Below, in pieces: positions 16,001 to 24,217 of a stretch of 35,401 nucleotides of DNA. The DNA comes from a virus: positions 1-35,401 of the IMG/VR virus record IMGVR_UViG_3300048556_000223. The stretch is one strand, 5' to 3'. The notes under the pieces were generated by a model. It was not told where the DNA came from, searched no databases, and was given only the letters and a program-made list of their open reading frames with translations. The stretch's first letter is position 1, and each line of letters opens with the position of its first letter. The translations under genes and the position numbers were made by a program.

Positions 16001-17413
16001 TGCATCATCGACTGTACTTGTTGTTAAATCTTCAGGAGTTGTTCTTGTAGGGGCATAAGCATCTTCATAAATAGACTGAAGGTTGCTTGATAAATCTCTT
16101 AGTTGATTAGCAATAGCTTCGTTTTGTTGGTCAGCAATAGCCGTATTAAGAGTGTTATTCATGTTCGAGGTAATTTCCTCAAACGCCTCTTGGTCTAAGC
16201 CATCTCTAAGTTCTGCCTGTCTTCTAGCAAGCTCTTCCATGGCTTCTGGAGAGGCTGTTGTGTTTTCTGAAATAAACTGTTGAATTGGCTCTAAGATAAA
16301 ACTTGCAAGCTCTTGAGCACCAGCAAACAAGCCAGAAGAAACAATCTGATCCATGTCTAACTCGCCATCAAATACTGCTTGGCGAATAGCTGTTTGACCC
16401 ATTGTCTCCAGTACATTGTCTACTTGCTCAATGCCTGTAATGTTAGATATGTCTAAGTTAATAGCATCGCTAATAGCTGGGCCAATAATTTGACTTACGG
16501 CCTGGCCTAAACCAGCAGTAGCCGCAGTTTGAAGTAGTTGTTCAGGGTCAATAGAGCCCGTAGTAATAGCTTGAGTTATAGCACTGCTAACGACGGCAGA
16601 GCCAACACCACCTAAAGCTGGAGCCAAAGCACCGCCTGACATAATGCCAACAGCAGTGACCATGGCCATTTTTACGTAATCACCAAGACCAGCATGATCT
16701 TCGTTTATAGTTTTTACATACGAAGACCCATTCCACTGAAACTTATCGCCTGTTTCACTATAAACCGTAGGATTAACGCCGTACTTTTGGAGTAACGCTG
16801 AGTTAGTCTCAGAGTTAAGCCAATCTTCATAACCTGATCTTTGACCAACTTGTTGGTTTTCTGCGATGTTATAAGAAGGCGCTCCACCTCCTGCTCCTAA
16901 CTCACCTACTTGACCTATATTAATATCAGGTAAATCATAAACTGTACCATCAGGAGCTGTATATTGGCCGCCTTCTGCTACATTACCAAAGTTACCCCAA
17001 TCACCAAGCGTTAACTCACCTGACTGAATTAACTCCTCACGCTCAGTCATATAAGCAAGGTAGTTATCAAATGAGCCAAATACTTCTGGTAGCCTGTTAG
17101 TGCGCTTGGGATCGTTAAAGTAATCTTGCAAATAACTTTCAGTAACTTGTTGTGGCTCTATTGACTGACCATATAATTCACCGGGCCTAGCGTCACCACG
17201 CTCAGAGCCTTCAATAAACGTAAAGGTCCTTTCTGCTGGCGTAGAAGTAGGTGTAGGTGTAGATGTATCTGTAGTAGAGTCTGTAAGCATCCCAGCAGAG
17301 GTAGAATCTGAAGGGGCAGAAGGCGTATTTGTAATTGTTCCACCATTAACTCTTACAAAGTCAATTGCGTCATAAACACTAGGAAACTCTTTTGTACCTA
17401 CATAATATGCCAT
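13019..17413 (-). CDS. Giant collagen-like repeat virion protein, 1464 aa
   Basis: A mosaic of segments, in order: a Ser/Thr-rich N-terminal part (1-200); an Ala/Gly-rich hydrophobic region (about 245-330); helical and acidic regions; a Pro-rich linker with PAPAP repeats (about 675-755); a collagen Gly-X-Y tract (about 760-845) rich in GRDG, GVDG and GERG triplets; eight 15-residue repeats of the type FATPEDI..AL..AG (about 865-973 and just beyond); three 80-residue coiled-coil repeats (about 974-1213); then two repeats of about 74 residues containing RRNLQQA and VAVGGD-like cores; and a short basic C-terminus. Collagen tracts in phages trimerise fibres. The location, between the lysis cassette and the connector, and the 'GKxxKG' free N-terminus give no clear host-receptor domain. 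It could be a fibre, a long internal protein or a whisker-like appendage. The ATG follows GGGAAAAG. Confidence 0.8.
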   Translation of the reverse strand: MAYYVGTKEFPSVYDAIDFVRVNGGTITNTPSAPSDSTSAGMLTDSTTDTSTPTPTSTPAERTFTFIEGSERGDARPGELYGQSIEPQQVTESYLQDYFNDPKRTNRLPEVFGSFDNYLAYMTEREELIQSGELTLGDWGNFGNVAEGGQYTAPDGTVYDLPDINIGQVGELGAGGGAPSYNIAENQQVGQRSGYEDWLNSETNSALLQKYGVNPTVYSETGDKFQWNGSSYVKTINEDHAGLGDYVKMAMVTAVGIMSGGALAPALGGVGSAVVSSAITQAITTGSIDPEQLLQTAATAGLGQAVSQIIGPAISDAINLDISNITGIEQVDNVLETMGQTAIRQAVFDGELDMDQIVSSGLFAGAQELASFILEPIQQFISENTTASPEAMEELARRQAELRDGLDQEAFEEITSNMNNTLNTAIADQQNEAIANQLRDLSSNLQSIYEDAYAPTRTTPEDLTTSTVDDADSELADTTADFTADTTADAGPMESIMYVDDQAIPADRVSEILDGSTVVTTLDGSGDYEYGSMELGDTYLAYHTQHVDESGIEYTLIRGSNGRLYVSDGTNLVEYQGASDLTHNNAQISWLDSHLVSGGGLPTDSNNAQFLDVTLDVDGAGVDSTSDRILANMEEGWQDVNNPTLESSMAPEAPDTPLDLDVEVDPFEYEVEPELIPEPPPEPEPVDPVDQENQTPGDAGTRSPSPDPTRQPDPSFAPTPAPQPAPQPAPAPAPAPAPTPQEEAPITTGMFGEYFPPEPVQGPRGDPGQDGRDGVDGVDGRDGVDGRDGVDGTPGRDGVDGAPGRDGTDGRDGIDGVDGQQGEQGERGEQGERGEQGERGEPGRDADPEAIRGIVESVLENTPFATPGEVADAVASAGYATPADIGTALAQAGFATPEDITRAVTNAGFTTPEDVASALANAGYVTPEQLGNALAASGFATPADIENAIAGAGFATPEDISRALQGAGFATAGEVESVERSLQEALQSAQAGQARQLTQAESRLLEQITGVEASTLRQLSAVEGGLQRQLEQMGSNLGNIQTELESSIAGVRGEVRDVETSLQNALAAQAEGQARQLTEAEARLLSQMTGVEAGVLRQLSTVEGALNNRLNNIGTDINQVQTDLESSIAGVRGEVRDVEASLQSALAAQAEGQARQLTDAEARLLSQITGVEANTLRQLSTVEGALNNQLNQLGTNINSVQNQLEQSIAGIAAGQQTAEQERRNLQQALIAVGGDVNRLDAQTRQQFNEFGEDVNQLFAGVNVDIEGLQAGQISQAEAFAQYQADAASQAQQATDERRNLQQAVIAVGGDLTRLNESTQRQFEEFGGTVNDLFSDVNVDIEALQSGQISQAEAQQAFQQSTEEQFGEIGGQIGDLGTQIGGIQSDISGIGRGLEGLGEGVAGLGAGLGAGLLGLEAQQKMLPGQIAAATPIDPVEFEKFQRGLTRRKLADPLRIGMFTGGARSV

Positions 17414-17812
17414 TTACTTTTCCCTTGATACGCCCTTGGTTTTTTCATAAGAACGCATAGCACCAAGACCAAGCATACCCATCAATACAGGCATCATAGT
17501 CTCTAGGTCAATGAGTGGTATAGTAACTTCAATAGCCAGCAGAGCTAAAACAAAGTTGGTAAACGGTATAACCATAAAGTTGCCCATCATACCTAGTACG
17601 CAACACCAGCCAACAGCAGGCCGCCAACCAGAAACAAACAAGGACTTGTGTGCCGCCTCTACCTTGTTAACCTCTAGTTGTGACTTAGCAAGCTCCTGAG
17701 CGTGTCTCTGAGCCATTGTGGCAACTTCATGGGCTAACCTAGCCTTCTGGTCCTTGTCCTGTACAAACTTGTCCAGAAGCCCTGTAACAGGCCCTATGAG
17801 CGACTCAATCAT
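17414..17812 (-). CDS. Holin of the three-transmembrane GTA type
   Basis: 132 aa. A charged amphipathic N-terminal half (1-58, with coiled-coil character) is followed by Ser-Gly-Trp-Arg-Pro-Ala-Val-Gly-Trp and three hydrophobic segments at about 65-84, 85-101 and 106-119, then a basic tail. This is the architecture of the holin family named for gene transfer agents (GTA_holin_3TM), in which the Trp-Arg-Pro motif before the first membrane segment is characteristic. Holins permeabilise the inner membrane to release the endolysin and set lysis timing. It overlaps the upstream 65-aa gene by 4 bases (ATGA) and lies 12 kb from the endolysin gene within the same late operon. Confidence 0.85.
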   Translation of the reverse strand: MIESLIGPVTGLLDKFVQDKDQKARLAHEVATMAQRHAQELAKSQLEVNKVEAAHKSLFVSGWRPAVGWCCVLGMMGNFMVIPFTNFVLALLAIEVTIPLIDLETMMPVLMGMLGLGAMRSYEKTKGVSREK

Positions 17813-18006
17813 CTAGCAAACTCCAAGATGGCAATAGCCATAGTCACGATAAGAGCAATAGAAGCAAAGCCGCCTGTCATCATCTTTTCTAGTTTGTCAA
17901 AGCGTTGATTGTGTGCATCCAGTTGCATCTGAATCATTTCATAACGAATACTACACTCACGCTCATGAGCTTCTAACCGACTTAATGCTTGCTCTAGGTC
18001 TGACAT
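17809..18006 (-). CDS. Small coiled-coil membrane protein, XhlA-like (lysis-associated)
   Basis: 65 aa: a charged heptad-like helix (residues 1-43) then one C-terminal membrane segment (about 45-63, Gly-Gly-Phe-Ala-Ser-Ile-Ala-Leu-Ile-Val-Thr-Met). This is the layout of haemolysin XhlA-type proteins and of some antiholins or accessory holins. It sits 2 bases downstream of another single-membrane protein and is coupled to the holin by an ATGA overlap, so a lysis role is likely. It contains one Cys (position 18) in the coil region. The precise function is inferred. Confidence 0.75.
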   Translation of the reverse strand: MSDLEQALSRLEAHERECSIRYEMIQMQLDAHNQRFDKLEKMMTGGFASIALIVTMAIAILEFAR

Positions 18007-18008
18007 GA

Positions 18009-18371
18009 CTATTCCTTACCGCTTTGGTGATCCACAGTTATCTGTGCATTTAACTTACCTATTTCTACTTCTATCTTGTTTAGCTGCCTGCGTAACTCGT
18101 GTATCTCTACGTTGCGTTCTTCCAGAGCCATAATCTTAGCGTTCTGTATAAGATCGTCTGGTAACGCACCACGTAGACCTAAAGGCCACTCACGAACAAA
18201 CGCAGAGTTTTCCAGTATGTTCATGTTCTGTATTTCCTGACCGTGTTCAATAGAGATGATACGAGTGTCAAGAGTTACGTAAGCAGTAGTAGCCATAACG
18301 ATGCCAGCACCAAGAGCAACTAAGTTCCTTAGCGGTATAGCTACTCTGGTGTTGTCATCAATCTCAGGCAT
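18009..18371 (-). CDS. Single-pass membrane protein with coiled coil, inner-membrane spanin candidate
   Basis: 120 aa from the ATG at 18371, which overlaps the preceding stop as TAATG; I prefer it to a TTG two codons upstream. A hydrophobic segment at about residues 15-36 is preceded by basic residues, so the long C-terminal part would face the periplasm. Residues 75-115 form a heptad-rich coiled coil. This is the topology of an i-spanin, which with an outer-membrane lipoprotein fuses the envelope membranes at the end of lysis. I find no separate or embedded lipoprotein (o-spanin) with a lipobox, so the spanin call is provisional. It lies next to the holin and XhlA-like genes. Confidence 0.55.
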   Translation of the reverse strand: MPEIDDNTRVAIPLRNLVALGAGIVMATTAYVTLDTRIISIEHGQEIQNMNILENSAFVREWPLGLRGALPDDLIQNAKIMALEERNVEIHELRRQLNKIEVEIGKLNAQITVDHQSGKE

Positions 18372-18688
18372 TACCAAGGCATACCATCAGCAGACACAGG
18401 GTTCTTTTGTGCTTCGATGTTGGCTGTCAATGCCGCCTCAGTAGCGTCCTGGTCTACCTCTGCTTGTACCCAGCCCATAACAACTTCTTCTGTCAGACTG
18501 TCGTAAGCAACAAAGCCGTCAGCGTCAGCGTCAGGTGTAAAGCCTACAGTGCCGTAAGAAGATGCAGAGTAAGTCACAGCGTCGTCGCCAGTACCTACAG
18601 TTTCAGATTCAGTAACACGCCAGTGTGCAACGGTTACACCGCCGTCTGCCAAGTTACGCTCAAGGTTTGCGATAGTCCATGTAGCCAT
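18371..18688 (-). CDS. Small conserved fibre-adjacent protein, 105 aa
   Basis: The opening Met-Ala-Thr-Trp-Thr-Ile-Ala-Asn-Leu-Glu-Arg, the Val-Ala-His-Trp-Arg-Val-Thr-Glu-Ser-Glu motif and the ending Gln-Lys-Asn-Pro-Val-Ser-Ala-Asp-Gly-Met-Pro-Trp match a small family that I recall, from memory only, as widespread in cyanophages and other marine phages next to tail fibres (possibly listed as DUF7936). No enzymatic motif is visible. It begins with TAATG, overlapping the fibre stop, behind an AAGGAG Shine-Dalgarno located in the fibre's own 3' end. A role in fibre assembly or as a minor virion protein is plausible but unproven. Confidence 0.75.
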   Translation of the reverse strand: MATWTIANLERNLADGGVTVAHWRVTESETVGTGDDAVTYSASSYGTVGFTPDADADGFVAYDSLTEEVVMGWVQAEVDQDATEAALTANIEAQKNPVSADGMPW

Positions 18689-21600
18689 TAGTTTTCTCCT
18701 TCAAGTTGTGCAACTCTGGCACGTAGGTCATTAATAATTTCGTTTTGCTCTTGGATGGCTTTTACAAGCGACGGAATCATGTCACCCATTTTTAAACCAA
18801 GTTTTGTTTCTTCATCGTTGTACTTATACTCGTGTATAAGCTCTGGCATTACTTCTTCGACTTCTTGAGCTACAAAACCCATGATGTCGTTACCATCACC
18901 GTTTTTCCAATCAAAGCGCCGTGGCTGTAAGGCAAGTACGCTTTCTAAACCTTTGTCTAAATCACGAATATTTTGTTTTAGTGATTGGTCTGATATAGCA
19001 GTAATACTTGTGTTAGTAGCGTGTATTTGACCTCCACCACTAACGTAAAAACGGAAAGCACTGTTTGTTATGTCATAAACATGTAGTGTGTTTAGACTGT
19101 TTGCAATTGTGCTAAATACTTCGCCGTTGCCTTGTAAAATATTTCCATCTGCTGTGTTATAAGCTGTAGTACCAACCAGCAAGTTGCCAGAGCCGTCTAC
19201 TCTCATCGCTTCTGCTGGCGTTGAACCTGTCTTAACAACAAAAACACCGGGCGTACTAACTTCTGCACCACTTACATTATTCTCTGGCGTTATAAAAGCC
19301 GTTGAAGAATACTCAATACCTTTAGAGGCGGCAGGTACCTTCACTGAGCCTGACAGGTAAAGGTCTTTGAAGCGTCTATTAGTTCCTCCACTGCTATACC
19401 CAATATCAATACTAGCGTCTACGTTTGCGCCAGTGCTAATGTTGTGCGGCATGATAGCGTCAACGTCTGCATTAAACTGAACGCCTACGTCGCCAGTTCC
19501 CATTGTTAAAGCAGAAGATAAAGTACCAATACTACCGACTACAGCCGTCCCTTTTTGGAACTGCAAGAGTGTCCCGTTTGAGTTAAGTCTGTTTACATAA
19601 AGTGGCGGATTGCCATCACGAGTTATAGTTGTAGAGCCTGAGTTTCTTGCTCTAAATCCTTTAGCTGACTCCCATGTTGATTCTGACGTAGTCCCAACCA
19701 ACAAGCTGGCAGAAGCATCAAACCTAGCGGCTTCACCACCAGCAATATCAAAGCTAATGTGTGTATTGTTGTTGACTTGAATATTTGACGTTCCTGCCTT
19801 CATGCGAACAGGATTACCAGAGCCGTCTAATTCAAAACGACTTGAGTTAGTTGCAATACTACCGACTGTTAAGCCGTCTTTGCGGAATCTGATTAGCTCA
19901 TCATCAGAACCTGTGTTATTTAAATCAACTATAGGTTGACCTGTGCCATCACTTTGTCTTGCGATACGCAAAGAGCTATCAGGTGCATAACAGAAGCCAC
20001 CGCCAGATGTAAGAGTTTGAGGCAGGGTGTTTGTATTCCCAACCAACAAGTTGCCGCTTTCGTCTACCCTTAAACTTTCGTCAGGAGTAGCGCCTGTTCG
20101 TATACTAAATCTATAGCCGCTTAATGTAGGGCCAACACCAGACTTGTTATAAAAGTACGCGTTTGTGTTTGTAGGGTCTGAAGTAATACTGCTGACAGCT
20201 TGTATTAAGCCTGCTGAGTCGATGCGCATGGCTTCAGCGCCACCGGTCTTAAACTGTATAGACTCAGTACCAAACTCAGCACCGCTATCTGCCGTCAAAA
20301 CTAAAGAGCCGCTTAATCCTTGTATCGTTGCGTCGAAGTTGTTGTCGGTGTCGGTGAACTTAAGAGTTGGTGTTGCGTTTGAAATTTGAACAACGCCGCT
20401 AGAGTCGATGCGGAGGCGTTCTGTGGCTGACGAACCAGTCTGAACAACAAGATTATTACCTGTCGCACCTATAGCTGGCGCGCTAGTCGTGGAGTTGTCT
20501 TTAAACTCAATTAAAGAATCTGCATCGCCACTTTCTATCAAAGCTGGTCTATTTGTTGTGCCGTTATAGACATGCAGGTTTTTACTAGGCGAATCTGTAC
20601 CAATACCGACGTTGCCAGAGCTATCAATTATAAGTCTGTTAGCGCCTGCAGTACTGTCTCTTACGATAAATTCAGAGCTAGTAGTCGAACGTAAACGAAA
20701 TACTTTTCCTGCAGTACAGTTTAAATCTAAAGCCGCCTCTGATGAGCTTTCTATATCTAGATTTACGCTCGGAGAAGTTGTACCCAGCCCAAGTCGCTCC
20801 GCAGACGCATCCCAGAACAACTTCGCAGTCGTGCCAGTGTCTTCGTAGAAGCTGATGTCGCCGTTATTGTCTAGTTTGACATGACTTACACTTGTTCCAC
20901 TGTCTGTAGAACCTAGATATAAACTATTTGTTCCAGCCTCTTGAAATGACCAATGGTCTGTTGAAGATGCGCCCAACCTTAAAACAGCAAAATCTGTCGA
21001 GCGGTAAATGCTAACTTCTTCCCCTGCGCCCAGATTAAATGCCGAACTTCCATCAACAGTCAAACCGTCGCTGACGACACTTCCAGTTACGTCGATGCCT
21101 GTGGAGGTTGTGGCTAGTTTAGGTGAGCCATTGTGGTACGCGGTTACTGCGCCGTTGTTTGCGGCTGTCAGATAAAGTTCCGTACTGCTTTGCAGGCTTA
21201 CCTGAGCGCCGTTGCTTTGTAAAATAAGGTTGCCTGTTCCAGCATCCTCAATGACGCTATGCGTACCATCATGATAAATCTGTAGGTCAGAGCCAGCACC
21301 GAAGATAGCCTTGTCGTTGTCGCCAAACAGAATGTCATTGCCATTAGACGCAAGATCACCACCCAGTTGTGGCGTAGTGTCTTCTACTACGTTCTGCAAT
21401 GCAGAGTCAGCAGTAGAGCCTTGTGCGGCTGTAGCGTAATCAGAAGAGTCAAACGCCTTAACCTGTGCAAGGTTAGTAACCTCTGAGTCCATCAAGGCAC
21501 CAGCGGCTGTAACGTTAGCTGTATCTGTTACGTCTGCTGAAGCTTCAATGCCGTCCAGCTTAGTGTGGTCAGCATCGGTAAATACATTGGAGTCTGTAGC

Positions 21601-22344
21601 GGCTTCTACTGCGGCTCTAATCTCAGCATCTGTTTGATCTGCTGTAGCACTAGCCTCAATGCCGCCTAGCTTACTGTGATCTGCGTCAGTAAAGACGTTA
21701 GAGTCTGTGGCTGATTCAACCAGTGTACGAATCTCTGCGGCTGTTTGGTCAGCAGTAGCGCCTGCTTCTATGCCATCTAACTTAGCACCGTCTGTAGCAA
21801 CGTCACGGCCATCAATAGTTCCGTCTGTAGTTAGGTTGCCAGAAATAACAGGAGCAGTAAGTGTTTTGTTAGTAAGCGTCTGTGTGCCAGTCAGAGTGGC
21901 AACGGTAGAGTCAATATCAAAGGTAACAGCATTACCTGAGCCAGACGTGTCAATACCAGTACCGCCTGTAAGTGTTAGCGCCTCAGAGTCTAAATCAATG
22001 CTTAACGCACCGCCTGAGTCTGCTTGAAAGTCTAGGTCTTGTGCAGTGACTTGTGAGTCAACGTACGCTTTTACGGACTGCTGTGTGGGAACCAAAGTTG
22101 CACTGTCGGATGCCATGTTGTCTTCGTCGACAAAGGCAGTAACGCTGATAGTTCCATCAGAAAGCGTTTCAAAAGAAGTCGTGCCAGTAAGTGTTGCGCC
22201 TGCGGCATCGGCCTTAGTCGCAATAGCTGTAGAGATTGCATCGAACTCTGTTTCAAACTCAGCGCCTTTAATAATCTTGCCGCTGTCCCCAGAGGGTAAC
22301 GAATCCTTGGCTTCAAAGTCTGTGGTCTTAGTGTAGTTAGACAT
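18688..22344 (-). CDS. Tail fibre with C-terminal S74 intramolecular chaperone, 1218 aa
   Basis: The N-terminus (Lys-Gly-Ala-Glu-Phe-Glu-Thr-Glu-Phe near residue 25) and repeated Asp-Gly-Ile-Glu-Ala-Gly/Ser, Thr-Asp-Ala-Asp-His-Thr/Ser-Lys-Leu blocks (about 190-270) are typical of aquatic phage fibres. A long beta-rich shaft follows, with many repeated Leu-Arg-Ile-Asp-Ser-Ser-Gly and Leu-Leu-Val-Gly-x-Thr units. At the end lies a Peptidase_S74 domain: Ser1118-Asp1119-x-x-Leu-Lys-x-Asn marks the self-cleavage site and catalytic dyad region, followed by a helical coiled-coil stalk (about 1190-1218). Such domains trimerise the fibre and are then cut off. It recognises the host surface. It starts after the coat-gene terminator, behind an AGGAATC Shine-Dalgarno. 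Confidence 0.9.
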   Translation of the reverse strand: MSNYTKTTDFEAKDSLPSGDSGKIIKGAEFETEFDAISTAIATKADAAGATLTGTTSFETLSDGTISVTAFVDEDNMASDSATLVPTQQSVKAYVDSQVTAQDLDFQADSGGALSIDLDSEALTLTGGTGIDTSGSGNAVTFDIDSTVATLTGTQTLTNKTLTAPVISGNLTTDGTIDGRDVATDGAKLDGIEAGATADQTAAEIRTLVESATDSNVFTDADHSKLGGIEASATADQTDAEIRAAVEAATDSNVFTDADHTKLDGIEASADVTDTANVTAAGALMDSEVTNLAQVKAFDSSDYATAAQGSTADSALQNVVEDTTPQLGGDLASNGNDILFGDNDKAIFGAGSDLQIYHDGTHSVIEDAGTGNLILQSNGAQVSLQSSTELYLTAANNGAVTAYHNGSPKLATTSTGIDVTGSVVSDGLTVDGSSAFNLGAGEEVSIYRSTDFAVLRLGASSTDHWSFQEAGTNSLYLGSTDSGTSVSHVKLDNNGDISFYEDTGTTAKLFWDASAERLGLGTTSPSVNLDIESSSEAALDLNCTAGKVFRLRSTTSSEFIVRDSTAGANRLIIDSSGNVGIGTDSPSKNLHVYNGTTNRPALIESGDADSLIEFKDNSTTSAPAIGATGNNLVVQTGSSATERLRIDSSGVVQISNATPTLKFTDTDNNFDATIQGLSGSLVLTADSGAEFGTESIQFKTGGAEAMRIDSAGLIQAVSSITSDPTNTNAYFYNKSGVGPTLSGYRFSIRTGATPDESLRVDESGNLLVGNTNTLPQTLTSGGGFCYAPDSSLRIARQSDGTGQPIVDLNNTGSDDELIRFRKDGLTVGSIATNSSRFELDGSGNPVRMKAGTSNIQVNNNTHISFDIAGGEAARFDASASLLVGTTSESTWESAKGFRARNSGSTTITRDGNPPLYVNRLNSNGTLLQFQKGTAVVGSIGTLSSALTMGTGDVGVQFNADVDAIMPHNISTGANVDASIDIGYSSGGTNRRFKDLYLSGSVKVPAASKGIEYSSTAFITPENNVSGAEVSTPGVFVVKTGSTPAEAMRVDGSGNLLVGTTAYNTADGNILQGNGEVFSTIANSLNTLHVYDITNSAFRFYVSGGGQIHATNTSITAISDQSLKQNIRDLDKGLESVLALQPRRFDWKNGDGNDIMGFVAQEVEEVMPELIHEYKYNDEETKLGLKMGDMIPSLVKAIQEQNEIINDLRARVAQLEGEN

Positions 22345-22360
22345 CTGAGATTCCTATTAC

Positions 22361-22399
22361 AAATTGGGGTACAAAAAAGAAAAGCCCCCCGAAGGGGGC
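22361..22399 (-). terminator. Rho-independent terminator after the coat gene
   Basis: On the minus strand, GCCCCC, a UUCG-type loop and GGGGGC (22399-22384) is followed by a T-rich tract (22383-22364). It lies 10 bases after the coat stop and before the fibre gene, so it probably reduces transcription between the abundant coat protein and the downstream fibre. Confidence 0.85.
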
Positions 22400-22408
22400 C
22401 AGGCATCA

Positions 22409-23383
22409 TTACTCAGCGACTGCGAGTACGAAACCAGCTTCAGGACGATATACCTGAACACCGTACAGGCAATCAGCTGTGTACAGAGTTGAGAGGTATT
22501 CCTGCTTGTACTGAGTCTGCGAACGAACTGCTTGCTGTTCAGCCATGACGATAGCGTCAGAGTGGAACAAAAGAGCCGCACGAGTATCAGCAGATCCAGC
22601 AGTGTTGTCTCCAGCCGCCTCAATAGTACGGCAGTTAGCTGAGACATAAACGTCTACACCGTAAAGGTTACCGATCAAGCCAGAGTTAACAGCTTGGCCC
22701 GATACGAAGTCAGAAGACACGTAGCGGTCGATACCCATGATAGTGTTACGAACAGAAGGTGGGATGATGAGTGAACGTCCGTCCATAGGTACGTTGTTGT
22801 CATCAAGCTTCTGGATCATGTCACGGAAGAACGCATCGGTAAATACGTCAGCAGGAACGATAGTATCGTCAGTGTACTGAGTAGTTGTACCGCCGTCGTT
22901 GAAGAAACAACCAGTGTGCTGGTAGTCAGTAGCCGCTGGGCTGAATACAACAGCACCACCGTCACCAAAACCAGTACCCGCCGCGTGAAGGTCATTGTCA
23001 ACCTGGACTGAAAGCGCGTAACCCGCATCTTCAGTGTAGAACTGACGGAGGCTAGAAAGAGCCTGAACTTCTACGATGTCTTCGATTAGACGTGAGTATT
23101 CAAAGTGACGGTCGATATCAACAGTCAATTCGCCTTCGGTGTTTGCGATAATTGTTACCGCAGTGTCAGCCGCTTTCGCATTCGCATCACCACGTACGGG
23201 CTTTGGAATGTGAAGCTTGTCGCCTTTCTTACCTGACATAGCAAGCTTTTTAACAAGCGGAGCCATCTTCAGGTTCTTTTGGTAAGCGGCAATAATTTCA
23301 TCACTCCAGATTTCTGGGATAAAAGTACTCGCTTCCGTCTTCGCGGTATTACCCGCCGCGCCGGGGTATGTTGCAGTAGCCAT
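22409..23383 (-). CDS. Major capsid protein, 324 aa
   Basis: The location directly after the scaffold gene, the length, and the sequence identify it: an N-terminal arm (Thr-Phe-Ile-Pro-Glu-Ile-Trp-Ser-Asp-Glu, typical of HK97-fold coat proteins of small podoviruses), then a long helix-like segment ending in Leu-His-Ile-Pro-Lys-Pro-Val-Arg-Gly (about residues 54-65), then Arg-His-Phe-Glu-Tyr-Ser-Arg-Leu-Ile-Glu-Asp near 92-103, and a beta-rich C-terminal domain. The strong GGAGATTGAC context before the ATG, and a terminator just behind the gene, fit high expression. The protein forms the icosahedral shell around a scaffold core. Confidence 0.88.
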   Translation of the reverse strand: MATATYPGAAGNTAKTEASTFIPEIWSDEIIAAYQKNLKMAPLVKKLAMSGKKGDKLHIPKPVRGDANAKAADTAVTIIANTEGELTVDIDRHFEYSRLIEDIVEVQALSSLRQFYTEDAGYALSVQVDNDLHAAGTGFGDGGAVVFSPAATDYQHTGCFFNDGGTTTQYTDDTIVPADVFTDAFFRDMIQKLDDNNVPMDGRSLIIPPSVRNTIMGIDRYVSSDFVSGQAVNSGLIGNLYGVDVYVSANCRTIEAAGDNTAGSADTRAALLFHSDAIVMAEQQAVRSQTQYKQEYLSTLYTADCLYGVQVYRPEAGFVLAVAE

Positions 23384-23400
23384 GTCAATCTCCTATTGGA

Positions 23401-24216
23401 TTATCTGACTCGACCCTCTGCGTATGCTTGCAGGATTTCACCTGACAAGGATTGGTAACGCGCGGGGTCATCGTTCATTAGTTTAATAATGTCGGCCCTG
23501 CGATACATCTTCTTTGTGGAACTCTCGGCGCTACCCTTGGCTTTACCTGTATTAGCCGCCCTCAGTTGTTGCTTACGCACCTGTTTTTCAACATTAGCGG
23601 TTTGCTGTGCCACTACCTTTCTTTCTTTCCAGAGAGAAAAGAGTTCGTCAGCCGCGTCAGCATTGTACTGTTGGTCAGCTTCTACAAATAATTGAGTCCG
23701 GATTTTGGATGCTTTGATCCACTCTGCAAACTTAGGATCACCAAGAATTGTTTGCATATCTGGGTGTTTGTTACCCAGAGATGATAACGCCGCTTGTTTC
23801 CTATAGTCTTCAGTGTATTTCGCCGCCTCTCTAATCTTAGGATGGTTCTCAATTGCCCTATTAACAGCGCCTTGAGGATCCGTAAAGTAATCAATATCAC
23901 TTTCAGGTTCGACAATTTGCTCAGGTGCTTGTGGTGGTGTCTGATTACTAATGTATTCATCCACTACCTTACGAAGCTCACCGACTTCAGAAGAGTGTCG
24001 ACTCATCACCTTTTCAACTTCTTGGTGCATCTGAACAACGTCTTTCAGAGATTTACCACGGTAACGCTCTGGGATGTCGTCGTCAGTGTCTTGCTCTACT
24101 TTATCTTGAGGTTGCTCAACAGCCTCTTCAGGCTCCTGAATCTCGTTTGCTTCAGTTTCAATCTTGTCCTCATTCTCCTCTTCGAGGTGGGGATCAAGCA
24201 TTGTTGCTCGTGACAT
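23401..24216 (-). CDS. Capsid scaffolding protein, 271 aa
   Basis: Highly acidic N-terminus (residues 8-60, rich in Glu, Asp and Gln), long charged helices, and a basic C-terminal helix (about 225-271) that ends in Ala-Tyr-Ala-Glu-Gly-Arg-Val-Arg. This composition (acidic coiled N-terminus, positively charged coat-binding C-terminus) and its position immediately upstream of the coat gene (17-base gap) identify a scaffold that directs procapsid assembly and leaves the shell before packaging completes. No protease motif is visible, so it likely exits intact. Confidence is high on context. Confidence 0.85.
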   Translation of the reverse strand: MSRATMLDPHLEEENEDKIETEANEIQEPEEAVEQPQDKVEQDTDDDIPERYRGKSLKDVVQMHQEVEKVMSRHSSEVGELRKVVDEYISNQTPPQAPEQIVEPESDIDYFTDPQGAVNRAIENHPKIREAAKYTEDYRKQAALSSLGNKHPDMQTILGDPKFAEWIKASKIRTQLFVEADQQYNADAADELFSLWKERKVVAQQTANVEKQVRKQQLRAANTGKAKGSAESSTKKMYRRADIIKLMNDDPARYQSLSGEILQAYAEGRVR

Positions 24217-24217
24217 A

